A stretch of DNA of 64,000 nt from Vibrio sp. FE10 (GTDB taxonomy: Bacteria > Pseudomonadota > Gammaproteobacteria > Enterobacterales > Vibrionaceae): assembly GCF_030297155.1 (NCBI RefSeq), contig NZ_AP028068.1:1612001-1676000 (forward strand). Direction: 5' to 3'. The translations under genes were made by a program, and so were the position numbers. The notes beneath the pieces were generated by a model that saw only the letters and a list, made by a program, of their open reading frames with translations, was not told the origin of the DNA and did no database searches. Positions 38,791 to 48,221 of the stretch are shown one piece after another. The stretch's first letter is position 1. Every line of letters starts with the position of its first letter.

Positions 38791-38838
38791 ATTTGTATTT
38801 GTATTTGTATTTGTATTTGTATTTGTATTTGTATTTGT
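38791..38838. repeat. Hexanucleotide tract (ATTTGT)8
   Basis: Eight perfect copies of ATTTGT (ACAAAT on the minus strand) with partial copies at both ends. The tract lies 30-77 bp upstream of the Lrp/AsnC start codon and 7 bp after the tssM stop. Such tracts change length by slipped-strand mispairing; here a change would alter promoter or leader spacing, not a reading frame. Confidence 0.97.
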
Positions 38839-38845
38839 ATTTTAG

Positions 38846-41800
38846 CTATATAGCTTCGGGTAGAGTGAAGTTATACAGCTCCGCTAACGTAAACGGGTTT
38901 TTCTGAGTCAAAGGAGTAATTCGTAAGCTCAGATCTCTGCCTGATACTTTGATATCACTCACGAAGCTGCCGTTATGGGTATTTGTTAACGTTGAGTCAC
39001 CAAATAACCGATAGATAGCCCATTGACCATTCTTGCTCAGTACGTGCTGTTTACCTTCGTCTGTTACGTCTTGAATCGTAATACTGATATTGAAATCTCC
39101 GTTTTGAGGAGGCCACTCAAGTTCACGAATTCTGCTTGGACCATGGTAATAGTTGATATTTGAGTCCGCTATTTTTAAGCTGGCTCTTATTGCACTCGAA
39201 TCCAGATCAAGCACTTTCGCACTGAATGGGAGGTACAAGCGGTTTGTACTCTTGTTAATTAAAGTATCTCTGATGACATTGTAATTTCTTAACTGAACAA
39301 GCAGCTCTGGCGAGAGTGGCATAATTTCACCTTCTACTTGTTTCGGCGTCCATAGGTTTGTGTCGTAAAAAGGCGCGAAATTTTTATCGATAAATGCATC
39401 TAACAATCCACCCGAAGCAAATAGTAGCTCAAAGTCTTCAATAGAAATTTCCTCAGTTGCACTTAGGTCAAAAGGGTACCTTCCCAAACCTAACTCTTTG
39501 AACTTGGTATAGATCTCACTATACCAAAGAGTCTGGATTCCTTTTGATGATTCAGAAATCATCACAGACCAGCTCTGGTTAACTACGTCTAAAAGCCAAC
39601 TTCTGACGGGTTCAGGCGATTTTTGCGCTATCTGTTTTAAACGGATTAGAGGATCTGCCTCCGTACTACTCATTCGGTGTTGTGCTGCGGTTAACGCTGC
39701 CATTTGAGGGTCTGGTGCGTCAGCTATATCCTTCATATAAGTACGAACTCTGCTAAGTGCAGTTATCGTTTCATCCCATGGTGTAGGGGAGTTAGGGGTT
39801 TCGTTAATTTGTAATTGATTCAAGATGTGGAAAGCTTGTTCAACTCTTTTCATCAACAAGTAGTCAGGTTGAACAAGTTCTTCAACGAGTTCTGGTGCTG
39901 CATTTACGGCACCAGCAAGTTTAGGGTTAACCTGGGCCATTAATGCATTCTGTTGTCCAACCGGGGAAAACTGAGTGTTTGTATAAACTTGTTTTAGAAC
40001 GGTTGTCATAGGAGAAGAGGGACCAGAGATTAAATCTATGGCATTGGTGATCTCCCCTATATTGTTGTAACGCTTTACTTTTAGTTCGCTTAAAGCATTT
40101 CGCCAATAACTGATGTAGTCATCCGTGTATTTTTTTCGTACTTGCTTCTTGAATGTTTCTTGTTCTTTGTCTGTTGGGATTACGTGGTTTGACAAACCCA
40201 AAACCCAGTTGTCAGTGATGACTTTTTGTGACATTAAATCAACGCGAGGGCGGTAAAAAGTACTGAAACCTGTTGATGTATAGACCTTATCAATTTCTAA
40301 TCGTCGAGGATCCAAGTTATCGTTGAAGACATTATTAAAGTCGAAACCCACTGCTCTTTGTAAATTCAGGGTGCCCAAGTCAATGTCGCCTGCTTGCTGC
40401 AATAAGCTGGCGTAAACTAGGTCGACGTTTGAACTAGAGAGCAGTGATCGTCTTGTCGCACGAACCATATTCATGTTGATCGGTACGGGTTCAAAATTCG
40501 TTCGGAAATACGCGTCTAAATACTTCATGACCGTTGTTATTGTCTCTGGTTGGTCATTGAGTTTTTGCAGCGTTGACATTGTTTGTTGACGAAGAAATTT
40601 TATCTCGCGTTTTGTCGGATCATTCAACATTAAGTAACCTTTTAGTAAAGGTAATGCATTATTAACGTTGTCTTGGTTTTGTGTTAGTTGTAAACGATAA
40701 CCTTGCTCAATTACCGGCATTAAGTGGTTTCTAATTTGCATTATGAGGGCTTTATAAGCGATTTTTGTACTTTCATCGAGACGACTTACATTCATGTTCA
40801 CAAGTTCATTATCTAACGCTTGTGAGCCACTAAGCCATGCTTGATAAGATGGTTGTACAGTTTGGATAGCGCTTAAAAGAGAGCTTTCAAAAGAAGCGTT
40901 TTTTGGAGATGCCGATTGTGAATCATCAATACCAATAAGTTGACTAATGACTCTTAAATTGTCGTCTAAAGTCGTCGAAAATAGATAAGCACCACTACTA
41001 AGCAAAATTATGGAAGCGGCAACAGCTAGGCGACTTTGCCTTTGAATCATCCTTAGGTAAGTTTTGTTTTCGCCCGCAAAGTCAGATTCGGGCAGGATCT
41101 GAGAATCCATTAAGAAACGTGTGAAATAAGGCGTTTCAGTTAACTGAGTATGTTCCGACGCAATGATCGGCAAGTTAAAGTAGTTACTGCAACTCTTCGC
41201 TAATAAGTTGTATTTTCGACCACCTTGGATATTCGATATAAAAAATACTTCACGGATATCAAGAGAGTAAGACCCAGTATTGAGTTCAGAAAGCCTTTCT
41301 ATTACAGAAGCAATTTCAGATTGGCACAATTCAAATTGCTTAGGGAATGCCAATATAGCTTGCTTCTCGTTGACGTCATTAGAGTGAGACGACGAATCTA
41401 ATGCATTACTCTCCATTACTTTTACTAAATTGCGGAAGCTATCATGGTAGTACTCAACAAATACACCTTTCGCTTCCTTTAATGGAATTGATAGAAACTC
41501 AACCGAGGTCTTTAAAGAACTAAAGTGTATGTATTCCTTGAAGCCTTCTAACTTGTCAAGCTTAGACATCATTAAGTATAAAGGGATCGCTGAGGATGTT
41601 TTTTCACTTACTGATTCTAGTCGATGGTTAAGCGCGGTTAACGTGTAATCGATTTGCTCGGTCTCAGAGACAATTAGAAATTCAAAATCGATAAAAAACA
41701 AGCAACCAGAAAATGGCTTTCTTGGTTTATGTCGAATGACTTCATCTACAAATGAATCCCATAAAGCGCTGTCGTTACTGGACACCTCTTGAAACAACAA

Positions 41801-42238
41801 CCGTTGATCTGGTTTGATATAAACAGCAGAATCAGACTCATACCATTCAAAAAAGTCATTCTTTGCAGTACGGGTTTGGTCCATTGGTTTAATAGCGCTG
41901 GAATTAAGCAAAAACTGAGTTCGACCCGCATACTTATTACCGATCATCAAATAAATAGGTTTTTTGTTTGATTTCGCCAAAAGAGGGCGGATGACCATAG
42001 CTAGCGCTTCTTCTTCTGTTTCAAGCTTAAGCGCTTTACTATTATTTTTTTTCTTTAGCCATAAAGTGATCTGGAACAACGAATAGAAAAGTGTTACCGC
42101 ACCTAATGCGATCCAAAGGTAAAACTTGTCTGTTATATCTAGCCAGAGGATATAAGTAGCAGCGATTATAGCCGCAAGAAAGAGGAAAATGGCTGTCGAT
42201 ATAACAACAGGGTTCCTCATTAGTTTGTGTTTTAACAT
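38846..42238 (-). CDS. tssM: T6SS membrane-complex protein TssM (IcmF/VasK)
   Basis: 1130 residues, standard IcmF-family length. Two N-terminal membrane segments (about 10-30 and 40-60) flank a short loop, and a third lies at about 415-435 (LAVAASIILLSSGAYLF), before the large periplasmic domain. The cytoplasmic domain has a degenerate P-loop at 100-107 (GNKYAGRT, with Arg where Walker A has Lys), so NTP binding is doubtful. TssM, TssL and TssJ build the trans-envelope channel. The gene lies in a leftward group vasL-tssM-asnC, separated from vasL by 59 bp. Confidence 0.96.
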   Translation of the reverse strand: MLKHKLMRNPVVISTAIFLFLAAIIAATYILWLDITDKFYLWIALGAVTLFYSLFQITLWLKKKNNSKALKLETEEEALAMVIRPLLAKSNKKPIYLMIGNKYAGRTQFLLNSSAIKPMDQTRTAKNDFFEWYESDSAVYIKPDQRLLFQEVSSNDSALWDSFVDEVIRHKPRKPFSGCLFFIDFEFLIVSETEQIDYTLTALNHRLESVSEKTSSAIPLYLMMSKLDKLEGFKEYIHFSSLKTSVEFLSIPLKEAKGVFVEYYHDSFRNLVKVMESNALDSSSHSNDVNEKQAILAFPKQFELCQSEIASVIERLSELNTGSYSLDIREVFFISNIQGGRKYNLLAKSCSNYFNLPIIASEHTQLTETPYFTRFLMDSQILPESDFAGENKTYLRMIQRQSRLAVAASIILLSSGAYLFSTTLDDNLRVISQLIGIDDSQSASPKNASFESSLLSAIQTVQPSYQAWLSGSQALDNELVNMNVSRLDESTKIAYKALIMQIRNHLMPVIEQGYRLQLTQNQDNVNNALPLLKGYLMLNDPTKREIKFLRQQTMSTLQKLNDQPETITTVMKYLDAYFRTNFEPVPINMNMVRATRRSLLSSSNVDLVYASLLQQAGDIDLGTLNLQRAVGFDFNNVFNDNLDPRRLEIDKVYTSTGFSTFYRPRVDLMSQKVITDNWVLGLSNHVIPTDKEQETFKKQVRKKYTDDYISYWRNALSELKVKRYNNIGEITNAIDLISGPSSPMTTVLKQVYTNTQFSPVGQQNALMAQVNPKLAGAVNAAPELVEELVQPDYLLMKRVEQAFHILNQLQINETPNSPTPWDETITALSRVRTYMKDIADAPDPQMAALTAAQHRMSSTEADPLIRLKQIAQKSPEPVRSWLLDVVNQSWSVMISESSKGIQTLWYSEIYTKFKELGLGRYPFDLSATEEISIEDFELLFASGGLLDAFIDKNFAPFYDTNLWTPKQVEGEIMPLSPELLVQLRNYNVIRDTLINKSTNRLYLPFSAKVLDLDSSAIRASLKIADSNINYYHGPSRIRELEWPPQNGDFNISITIQDVTDEGKQHVLSKNGQWAIYRLFGDSTLTNTHNGSFVSDIKVSGRDLSLRITPLTQKNPFTLAELYNFTLPEAI

Positions 42239-42297
42239 AAGCCTATTTCGTTGTTTTAAGTGTATTTTATGATCTGATTTGAACGCTATTTTTAGTG

Positions 42298-43608
42298 CTA
42301 CGGTTGTTTTGTTTTAAGCTCAGATTCCAAGGTTTTTATTTTATGTAAATAAACGTTGAGTATCCGAAGAGATTTCTTAAGTTCTTTTTGTTTTTTTTCT
42401 TTCTCTGCATACTCAATGCGACCGATCAAAGGGAAAAGGGAGTTACTGTATTCGTAAGCACGCGCTGTATTTTGACTTTCGCTTCCTCTTATCACATTTG
42501 CAAATACAGTTCTTGCATCAGAGAAGCGTCGGTGAAGTTGCATGTAATCTGAATCTAATTTTTCTTGCTGACTGGTGAACTCTTGACGTAAACGTAAAAC
42601 TGATGATGAATCTGGGTAGAGTTTTGTTAGGTCAATGGTCAATTTATCAAGGGCATCAATCTCATACACTTTTACAGGGTTAGTCGCCCAATCTTTCATT
42701 AGGTTGTCTAATTGGTTTACGACATTAGGTCTCACATCGTCTGAAATTGAAGCATATTCATATTTTAACGAGTGCGCTATTTCACTTAACTGAGGGATGT
42801 TTGATGAAACTACTTTTCTTGTAAGTACTTTCAATTGGTACTGTTCATAAAGGAAGTGAGAGGACAGTGCTAGTACAAGAAACCCAGCTAATAAATAGAT
42901 CACTAAATAGTTCGACGTTGATCTTTCGTCTATTTTGGGAGCAATAGTTGGCTTACTGTTAGATACATCAATTTTAATTCCAGCTGATTGAGTAACAGGG
43001 GCTACCTTTCTATTTTCTTGTGCCGCGAGCCTTGTTTGACTTGCCGCTTCACGGAGCTTCGCTTCGTTTTCTTTATGTTCATCTACCCATTGTTTTAAGA
43101 TTCTGCGAACTCCACCTAGTGAAGGTGCTTTTATTCCATAATGGAGCCTAAGTTCCTCTTCTATTCTCAAACATAAACGGTGGCAAGTTTCGATCAACAA
43201 AATGTCGTCAGAGCTAGTTTTAATGCTCTTAATCCGTTTTTCAGTGTGCTCAACCATCCAATCAATCGCACCGATCCTTGCGTTTGATTTGCTTACTTCA
43301 GGATATGCGTTGAACCAATAAACGACACACAAATCCAAGATTGAGCTAAGCCCCTCGGCTAAACCTTTTAAACCATCATTATGCGTTGCTGCGACGGTAA
43401 AGTAGCAACTACATCGAAAGTCTTTGCTATTTTTGGAGAGAATCTCCTTAGACAAAGACTGGACTTTTCTCCAAGAAACTCTACCTGTAACCTTATTTAG
43501 GTTATTAATTTGACGCTTTATCTCAGTAAAATCATCTAACGCGTTTGGGTTAGTTCCGCTAGGTTTTTCTTCATCAATAGGTCGCCTTGTGAAATCCGAG
43601 GAAAACAT
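42298..43608 (-). CDS. vasL: T6SS ImpA-N domain membrane protein (VasL/TagA type)
   Basis: 436 residues from ATG 43608; a TTG at 43623 gives five more residues. The N-terminal ImpA-type domain (about 20-190) includes KDFRCSCYFTVAATHNDGLKG and AIDWMVEHTEKRIK. A linker rich in Ala and Glu follows, then one membrane segment at about 240-260 (LVIYLLAGFLVLALSSHFLY) and a C-terminal coiled-coil-rich domain. This is the second ImpA-N protein in the locus after TssA and fits the VasL/TagA class. TagA proteins cap the distal sheath end in some systems. It is the first gene of the leftward vasL-tssM group. Confidence 0.82.
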   Translation of the reverse strand: MFSSDFTRRPIDEEKPSGTNPNALDDFTEIKRQINNLNKVTGRVSWRKVQSLSKEILSKNSKDFRCSCYFTVAATHNDGLKGLAEGLSSILDLCVVYWFNAYPEVSKSNARIGAIDWMVEHTEKRIKSIKTSSDDILLIETCHRLCLRIEEELRLHYGIKAPSLGGVRRILKQWVDEHKENEAKLREAASQTRLAAQENRKVAPVTQSAGIKIDVSNSKPTIAPKIDERSTSNYLVIYLLAGFLVLALSSHFLYEQYQLKVLTRKVVSSNIPQLSEIAHSLKYEYASISDDVRPNVVNQLDNLMKDWATNPVKVYEIDALDKLTIDLTKLYPDSSSVLRLRQEFTSQQEKLDSDYMQLHRRFSDARTVFANVIRGSESQNTARAYEYSNSLFPLIGRIEYAEKEKKQKELKKSLRILNVYLHKIKTLESELKTKQP

Positions 43609-44279
43609 AATCTTGATATCCAACTGTATATATAATGAAATCGAAAAGTAGGATTAACTAATAAAGCTAGTCTTACCTTATTTATATTTTTATATTTTTT
43701 AGGGATTCTATAGTCAAAAAGGATAATTTGAATGTTAAAAGATTTGAAAAGCTCTGAAATTAAATAGTATGTGACGTTATTCACAAAAAAATCAAAATCA
43801 AGTGCGTTTTTATGTTGGTTTTTATAAAACTTCAGTGATTGATGTCACATTTACAGCGTTACTCTTACAAAATATTATGCATATTACTATTGATGTGTAT
43901 GGCTGTTTGTTGGTCAATAATCGATACGGTCAATCATTCCTGAATAGTATTAAGCTATATTAAATTAGCAAATTATTTTTAGGTAATCATTATGGTATAA
44001 GTAAAGGATAAATACATAGGCATTCTTAAACTTTTAATTTAGTGAATGCTAATTTTCCTGTGTTATTTACTATCTGATGCGATCTAATTATTGATAGTTT
44101 TGATTTTATAATTGTATTTAACCGGTGAATGTGCGTAATGCATTTTCTTGTAGATATATCGTTTTTTTTACTAGTTATAATGCCGTAATTAGCGGGAGCC
44201 TCCGTCTCCTTGTTGTAAAAGACATAATACTTGCTATCTTGCGCATCTACTTAATATATGGATGAACTCAGAGGGAAGC
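43609..44279. other. Divergent spacer between vasL and the outer-membrane protein gene
   Basis: About 670 bp, very AT-rich, between divergent genes. It should hold promoters for both sides. A weak TTGCTA / TAATAT pair lies at about 44231-44257. I found no sigma-54 element and no small gene. Confidence 0.55.
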
Positions 44280-44885
44280 ATGCGAAACCTAAGTCAGATC
44301 GGTCTAATATCAACCATGTGCCTTTTTTCGTCTATCGCAATCGCGAAGGGTGAAAGATATGGTGGTTCAGTAAATATGCTGAGCATAGATACTATAGAAT
44401 ATGAAGAAGGACCGAGTGGACAAGTTGATGCTCTGCGTTACGGGTTCGTCCATACACGTCCAATTGATGAAAGTAACAATCGATGGCGTTGGTGGTTAGG
44501 GTTTAATTATTTAGCAGAAGACGATATCGAAGCTCCCAAGAACGGCGTGTATAACGAGGTAACCAATTACGAATTTCGTATTGTCCCTCAGTATGCATTA
44601 GGTAGTTGGTCAATATTTACACCTTACATAGGTGCAGGCTTGTCTTTAGGTTACTCGCAATACTCTAATCGTTGGAAAGTTGATGACCAAGGTTTTAGGT
44701 ATGGTGAACAACTTGAAGATATCGACCAATTTGAAGCCGGTGCTGTTGTTACTCTAGGGAGTGTGATCAAGTTAGGCAGCAATCCAGACGCCCACTTACA
44801 AATTATTCCCCAAGCCTCATACATCTTACCTTTTTATAACGAAGGGTTAGGTGGCGTTGAGTTTAGTGTTTCTCTCCTGTTCTAA
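44280..44885 (+). CDS. Small outer-membrane beta-barrel protein in the T6SS locus
   Basis: 201 residues from ATG 44280, which has GAGGGAAG upstream; an ATG 18 bp earlier lacks one. A signal peptide with a likely cleavage after IAIA is followed by alternating aromatic/hydrophobic strands (WWLGFNYLA, YEFRIVPQYAL, FTPYIGAGLSLGYSQY) and a C-terminal FSVSLLF ending in Phe, typical of an outer-membrane beta-barrel. It is placed directly before fha-tssJ-K-L with a 9-bp gap, so it is probably co-expressed. It is not one of the 13 core T6SS components. It may be an accessory of the trans-envelope complex. The function is unknown. Confidence 0.78.
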   Translation: MRNLSQIGLISTMCLFSSIAIAKGERYGGSVNMLSIDTIEYEEGPSGQVDALRYGFVHTRPIDESNNRWRWWLGFNYLAEDDIEAPKNGVYNEVTNYEFRIVPQYALGSWSIFTPYIGAGLSLGYSQYSNRWKVDDQGFRYGEQLEDIDQFEAGAVVTLGSVIKLGSNPDAHLQIIPQASYILPFYNEGLGGVEFSVSLLF

Positions 44886-44894
44886 AGGCTATTC

Positions 44895-46391
44895 ATGCGA
44901 ATTAATCAATTGGTTTTGGTGATCTCAAAGTGCCCAGAAGAATACGTTGGAGCTAAGAGTATAGAAATGCCTGAAGAGGGGGGGTCTATTGGTCGTGAAG
45001 CCGGGTGTACAGTTTCATTGACTGATCATAATCGCTTTATATCAGGTACACATTGCTTGCTAAGCGTATATGGAGATACCTATTACATCAGCGATATCAG
45101 TACCAATGGAACCTTGGTAAATGGGAATAAGATCTTGAAGAATCAACCTGTCTCTTTATGTGACGGAGATAGAGTCTCTTTAGGTCAATACGAAGTGAGT
45201 ATTTCTCTTGAGTTGGTAACGACTTCATACGACATAGCTTCTGAAATAGCACCAGAAAGAGATTCTACAGACCCTTTAATGAACTTGGAAGAGTCTGTTG
45301 TTGAAGAAGAGGCTGAGGCCGGTACGCTCGAAGATCTCTTTATGGAAACGAAACCTGATGGTGTTGAGACCCATGATCCCGTCGAACACTTAAAATTCTC
45401 GATGCAAAGAGATGATGACTACCTTGTTAGAGACGAAAGTAACGAAACAAGTCTTACGAAGTCATCGACAGAACATCAAAGGCAAGTCGTTGATGACAGT
45501 CTGAGTATCCATTCTGAGTTTGACCTTCCTAGCCTGATTCCTGAAGATTGGATGGGGATGGAAGAAGAACAGCAGGCGAGCCTGAAAGCTAAAGATGTCG
45601 TCGATGATCAAGCTAAGATATCTAACCGTTTAAAACCAGCAAGCGTTGAAGGTTCAGATCTTAAGTCAAACACACCTAACGGCAGTTCAGGGACTCTCAA
45701 AAATAAACTACCAGAAGTGCCACCTGTCACTATTATACCTCATTCCACAAATATACAGAGCCATAAGTGGGAAGAGGTGACACAAGAGTTTGTCCCTCAT
45801 ACCGAACCACAAGAGCAGCCTGTTGAAAGTGAGAGTAGAACTCAGAGTAATACCGCATTGAGTGAAACTTCTTACGAGCATGAAAATGTAACACATGCAT
45901 TCTTTGAAGGACTGGGTGTTGATTTAGAGTCTGACACGAAACATGACGCTCTATTTTTTAAACAAATGGGCGCTTGTTTAAGATTGTGTATCGATAATTT
46001 GTACAAAGATTTACAAAGTGTTGAAGAGCTTACTGACGAAAGTTCATTTGCCCACAATGATCTTAGCCTAACTACATTGATGTTAACGCTAAATAGTCAA
46101 AACCTGTTGGCTCCAAATGAGCTAATTGAACAGATACTGGATGAACTTAGCGAGCACGATACCTTATATGCGAAGGCAATTAACGATTTGGTATTGGAGC
46201 AACTAAAAGCGAATGATCCTCAGCAGTTTGCTAACATTTTAAGCCAAGAGACGCGCTTCCTTAGTAAGTCAAAGTTGTGGCAAAAGTACAGTGAACATTA
46301 TGAGCAGACTACTCGACAATTCAATGAGTCGACTTTTAAAGCGTTGATGAAAGACAGATATAACAAGGTTGCAAAAGCTGATCATGCGTAA
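44895..46391 (+). CDS. T6SS FHA-domain protein (TagH/VasC)
   Basis: 498 residues. The N-terminal FHA domain (about 20-100) has the conserved GGSIGREAGC, SGTHCLLSV and STNGTLVN elements needed to bind phosphothreonine. A long acidic, low-complexity linker (about 110-340) follows. The C-terminal helical TagH-type domain (about 345-498) includes FFKQMGACLRLCIDNLYK. In kinase-controlled T6SSs the FHA protein is the PpkA substrate that licenses assembly, and ppkA lies in the same locus. tssJ starts inside its last codons. Confidence 0.92.
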   Translation: MRINQLVLVISKCPEEYVGAKSIEMPEEGGSIGREAGCTVSLTDHNRFISGTHCLLSVYGDTYYISDISTNGTLVNGNKILKNQPVSLCDGDRVSLGQYEVSISLELVTTSYDIASEIAPERDSTDPLMNLEESVVEEEAEAGTLEDLFMETKPDGVETHDPVEHLKFSMQRDDDYLVRDESNETSLTKSSTEHQRQVVDDSLSIHSEFDLPSLIPEDWMGMEEEQQASLKAKDVVDDQAKISNRLKPASVEGSDLKSNTPNGSSGTLKNKLPEVPPVTIIPHSTNIQSHKWEEVTQEFVPHTEPQEQPVESESRTQSNTALSETSYEHENVTHAFFEGLGVDLESDTKHDALFFKQMGACLRLCIDNLYKDLQSVEELTDESSFAHNDLSLTTLMLTLNSQNLLAPNELIEQILDELSEHDTLYAKAINDLVLEQLKANDPQQFANILSQETRFLSKSKLWQKYSEHYEQTTRQFNESTFKALMKDRYNKVAKADHA

Positions 46392-46884
46392 ACTTATAAT
46401 CCCCATTACTTTGTTCCTATTATCAGGTTGCTCTATGTGGGAGCAATTTAAAGAGTCATCTGGGATCACACCAGAGACATCTTCAATTGAACTTGTAATA
46501 GAAGCTTCAGAGCTTCTTAATGTTCGAGAGCAGGGACAATCTTCGCCGGTCATTCTGAGAGTTCATGAACTCACTTCACCTGTTTTATTTCGTAGTTTGG
46601 ATTTCTTTGCTCTATTCGAAAATGATAAAGCGTCCTTAGGTGATGAATATATTAAACGATATGAATATCAACTACAGCCGGGCGATGAGCTACATGAGAT
46701 TTTAGAGTTAGATCCAACGACGCGAGCATTAGGTTTTTCTGTGGCATTCAGAGATATTGATGGCTCGTCTTGGCGGAAGGTTGAAGTGATCGAAGAAAAA
46801 AGTGAGTACTTTCTGAGATTAAAAGTAGAGGGTAGTGAATTATCTTCGAACAATACTCGCGGTATTGAACAGACGTATTTTTAA
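46384..46884 (+). CDS. tssJ: T6SS outer-membrane lipoprotein TssJ
   Basis: 166 residues from ATG 46384, overlapping the fha stop codon by 8 bp; a TTG at 46369 is unlikely. The short lipoprotein signal ends in LLSGC with Cys16 and +2 Ser, consistent with the outer membrane. The mature part has the transthyretin-like sandwich elements of the family (SSPVILRVHELTS, then YEYQLQPGDELHEI). TssJ anchors TssM at the outer membrane. The order fha-tssJ-tssK-tssL is the canonical one. Confidence 0.94.
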   Translation: MRKLIIPITLFLLSGCSMWEQFKESSGITPETSSIELVIEASELLNVREQGQSSPVILRVHELTSPVLFRSLDFFALFENDKASLGDEYIKRYEYQLQPGDELHEILELDPTTRALGFSVAFRDIDGSSWRKVEVIEEKSEYFLRLKVEGSELSSNNTRGIEQTYF

Positions 46885-46895
46885 GGAACTGACGA

Positions 46896-48221
46896 ATGTC
46901 TTTATATAACCCAGTTGTTTGGCAAGATGGTATGTTCATGAAGCCTCAACACTTTCAGCAACTCGATAGGTCTCAAGGCAAGTTATCTAACATGCTTAGC
47001 TCTAATAGCTCTCCCTTACACTGGGGAGTGAAAAAAATTGAGATTAACACTGAGCTACTGGCACTTGGCAAAATCGGGATCACACGAGCAGAAGGTATCT
47101 TACAAGACCGTACTCCATTTGATTTACCGCTTCTTGCTGAGCTTCCAGAAGTAAGAGATGTTGACCCTTCTATTGCGGATAAAGTGGTGTACTTATGCTG
47201 CCCACTGCCATCAGAACGATCTGAACTCTTTGGCGGAAATGGAGACGGTGCTCGCTATAACATGGAAACCCAAGAAGCCGTAGATGCATGTTATGAATCA
47301 GAAGATATGGCAAGTATTGTGGTGGGTAAGCTTAACTTTTTCTTAATGTACGATCATGAAGATAAGAGCGCATATACATCAATTCCCATTTTGAAAATTT
47401 CGGAAGTGAAACCAGACGGGAGCATCATTCTGGATGAGAACTATATTCCGACGTGCATTGATATTCACGCATCTATAGTTTTGAGCAAGTTCGCGACTGA
47501 GTTCGCGTCAATGCTTAAACACAGAGCCGAATCGATTGTTCAGCGCTTAGGCGTGGTTGACCAACAGGGCGTGTCATCTGTTGCTGATTTTATGTTGTTA
47601 CAAGCTTTGAATCGTTATGAACCGTTGTTCTGGCATTTTGCAAGTGTGGAAGGCGTTCACCCAGAGTCATTTTATCGGATCCTGTTACAAGCGGAAGGTG
47701 AATTATCTACACTGTGTTCTGCGTCTCGTAGACCACAAGAGTTTACAAAATATAACCATAGCCAACTGACCGATTGTTTATCTCGTACGCTTGATAGCGC
47801 GAAAATGACATTGAGCGTGATGTCAGAGCAACGTGCAATACCTCTAACATTAAGAGAGCAAAGCTACGGAATTCGAACAGCAGCAATTCCAGACAGTAAA
47901 ATTGTCGAATCGACGACGTTTATTCTTGCTGTTAAAGCTGACGTACCACTCGATATTCTACATACGCAGTTTGTAAGCCAAACAAAGATTGGTTCGATCG
48001 ACAATATTCGCGATTTGATCAACTTACAATTGCCGGGTATTGAAATGAAACCAATGCCTGTGGTCCCTAGAGCGTTGCCTTATCATGCGGGTTATACCTA
48101 TTTTGAGCTCGATAAAGCGAGTGACGAATGGGATGCATTGAATAACACCGCAGCAATCGCTGTCCATATTGCTGGCGACTTCGCGAACCTATCACTACAG
48201 CTTTGGGCTGTACGTCTATGA
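46896..48221 (+). CDS. tssK: T6SS baseplate adaptor TssK
   Basis: 441 residues, standard length. The N-terminus NPVVWQDGMFMKPQHFQQLDR is diagnostic. Further family blocks are HWGVKKIEI and the C-terminal YFELDKASDEWDAL. TssK trimers connect the baseplate to the TssL/TssM membrane complex. AAGGAACTGACGA precedes the ATG, and tssL starts in its stop codon (ATGA). Confidence 0.97.
   Translation: MSLYNPVVWQDGMFMKPQHFQQLDRSQGKLSNMLSSNSSPLHWGVKKIEINTELLALGKIGITRAEGILQDRTPFDLPLLAELPEVRDVDPSIADKVVYLCCPLPSERSELFGGNGDGARYNMETQEAVDACYESEDMASIVVGKLNFFLMYDHEDKSAYTSIPILKISEVKPDGSIILDENYIPTCIDIHASIVLSKFATEFASMLKHRAESIVQRLGVVDQQGVSSVADFMLLQALNRYEPLFWHFASVEGVHPESFYRILLQAEGELSTLCSASRRPQEFTKYNHSQLTDCLSRTLDSAKMTLSVMSEQRAIPLTLREQSYGIRTAAIPDSKIVESTTFILAVKADVPLDILHTQFVSQTKIGSIDNIRDLINLQLPGIEMKPMPVVPRALPYHAGYTYFELDKASDEWDALNNTAAIAVHIAGDFANLSLQLWAVRL

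Noticed and set aside
38592..38906. ORF containing a Leu-Tyr repeat across the hexamer tract
   Set aside because: It is antisense to the Lrp/AsnC gene and tssM and arises from translating the ATTTGT tract; no start signal supports it.
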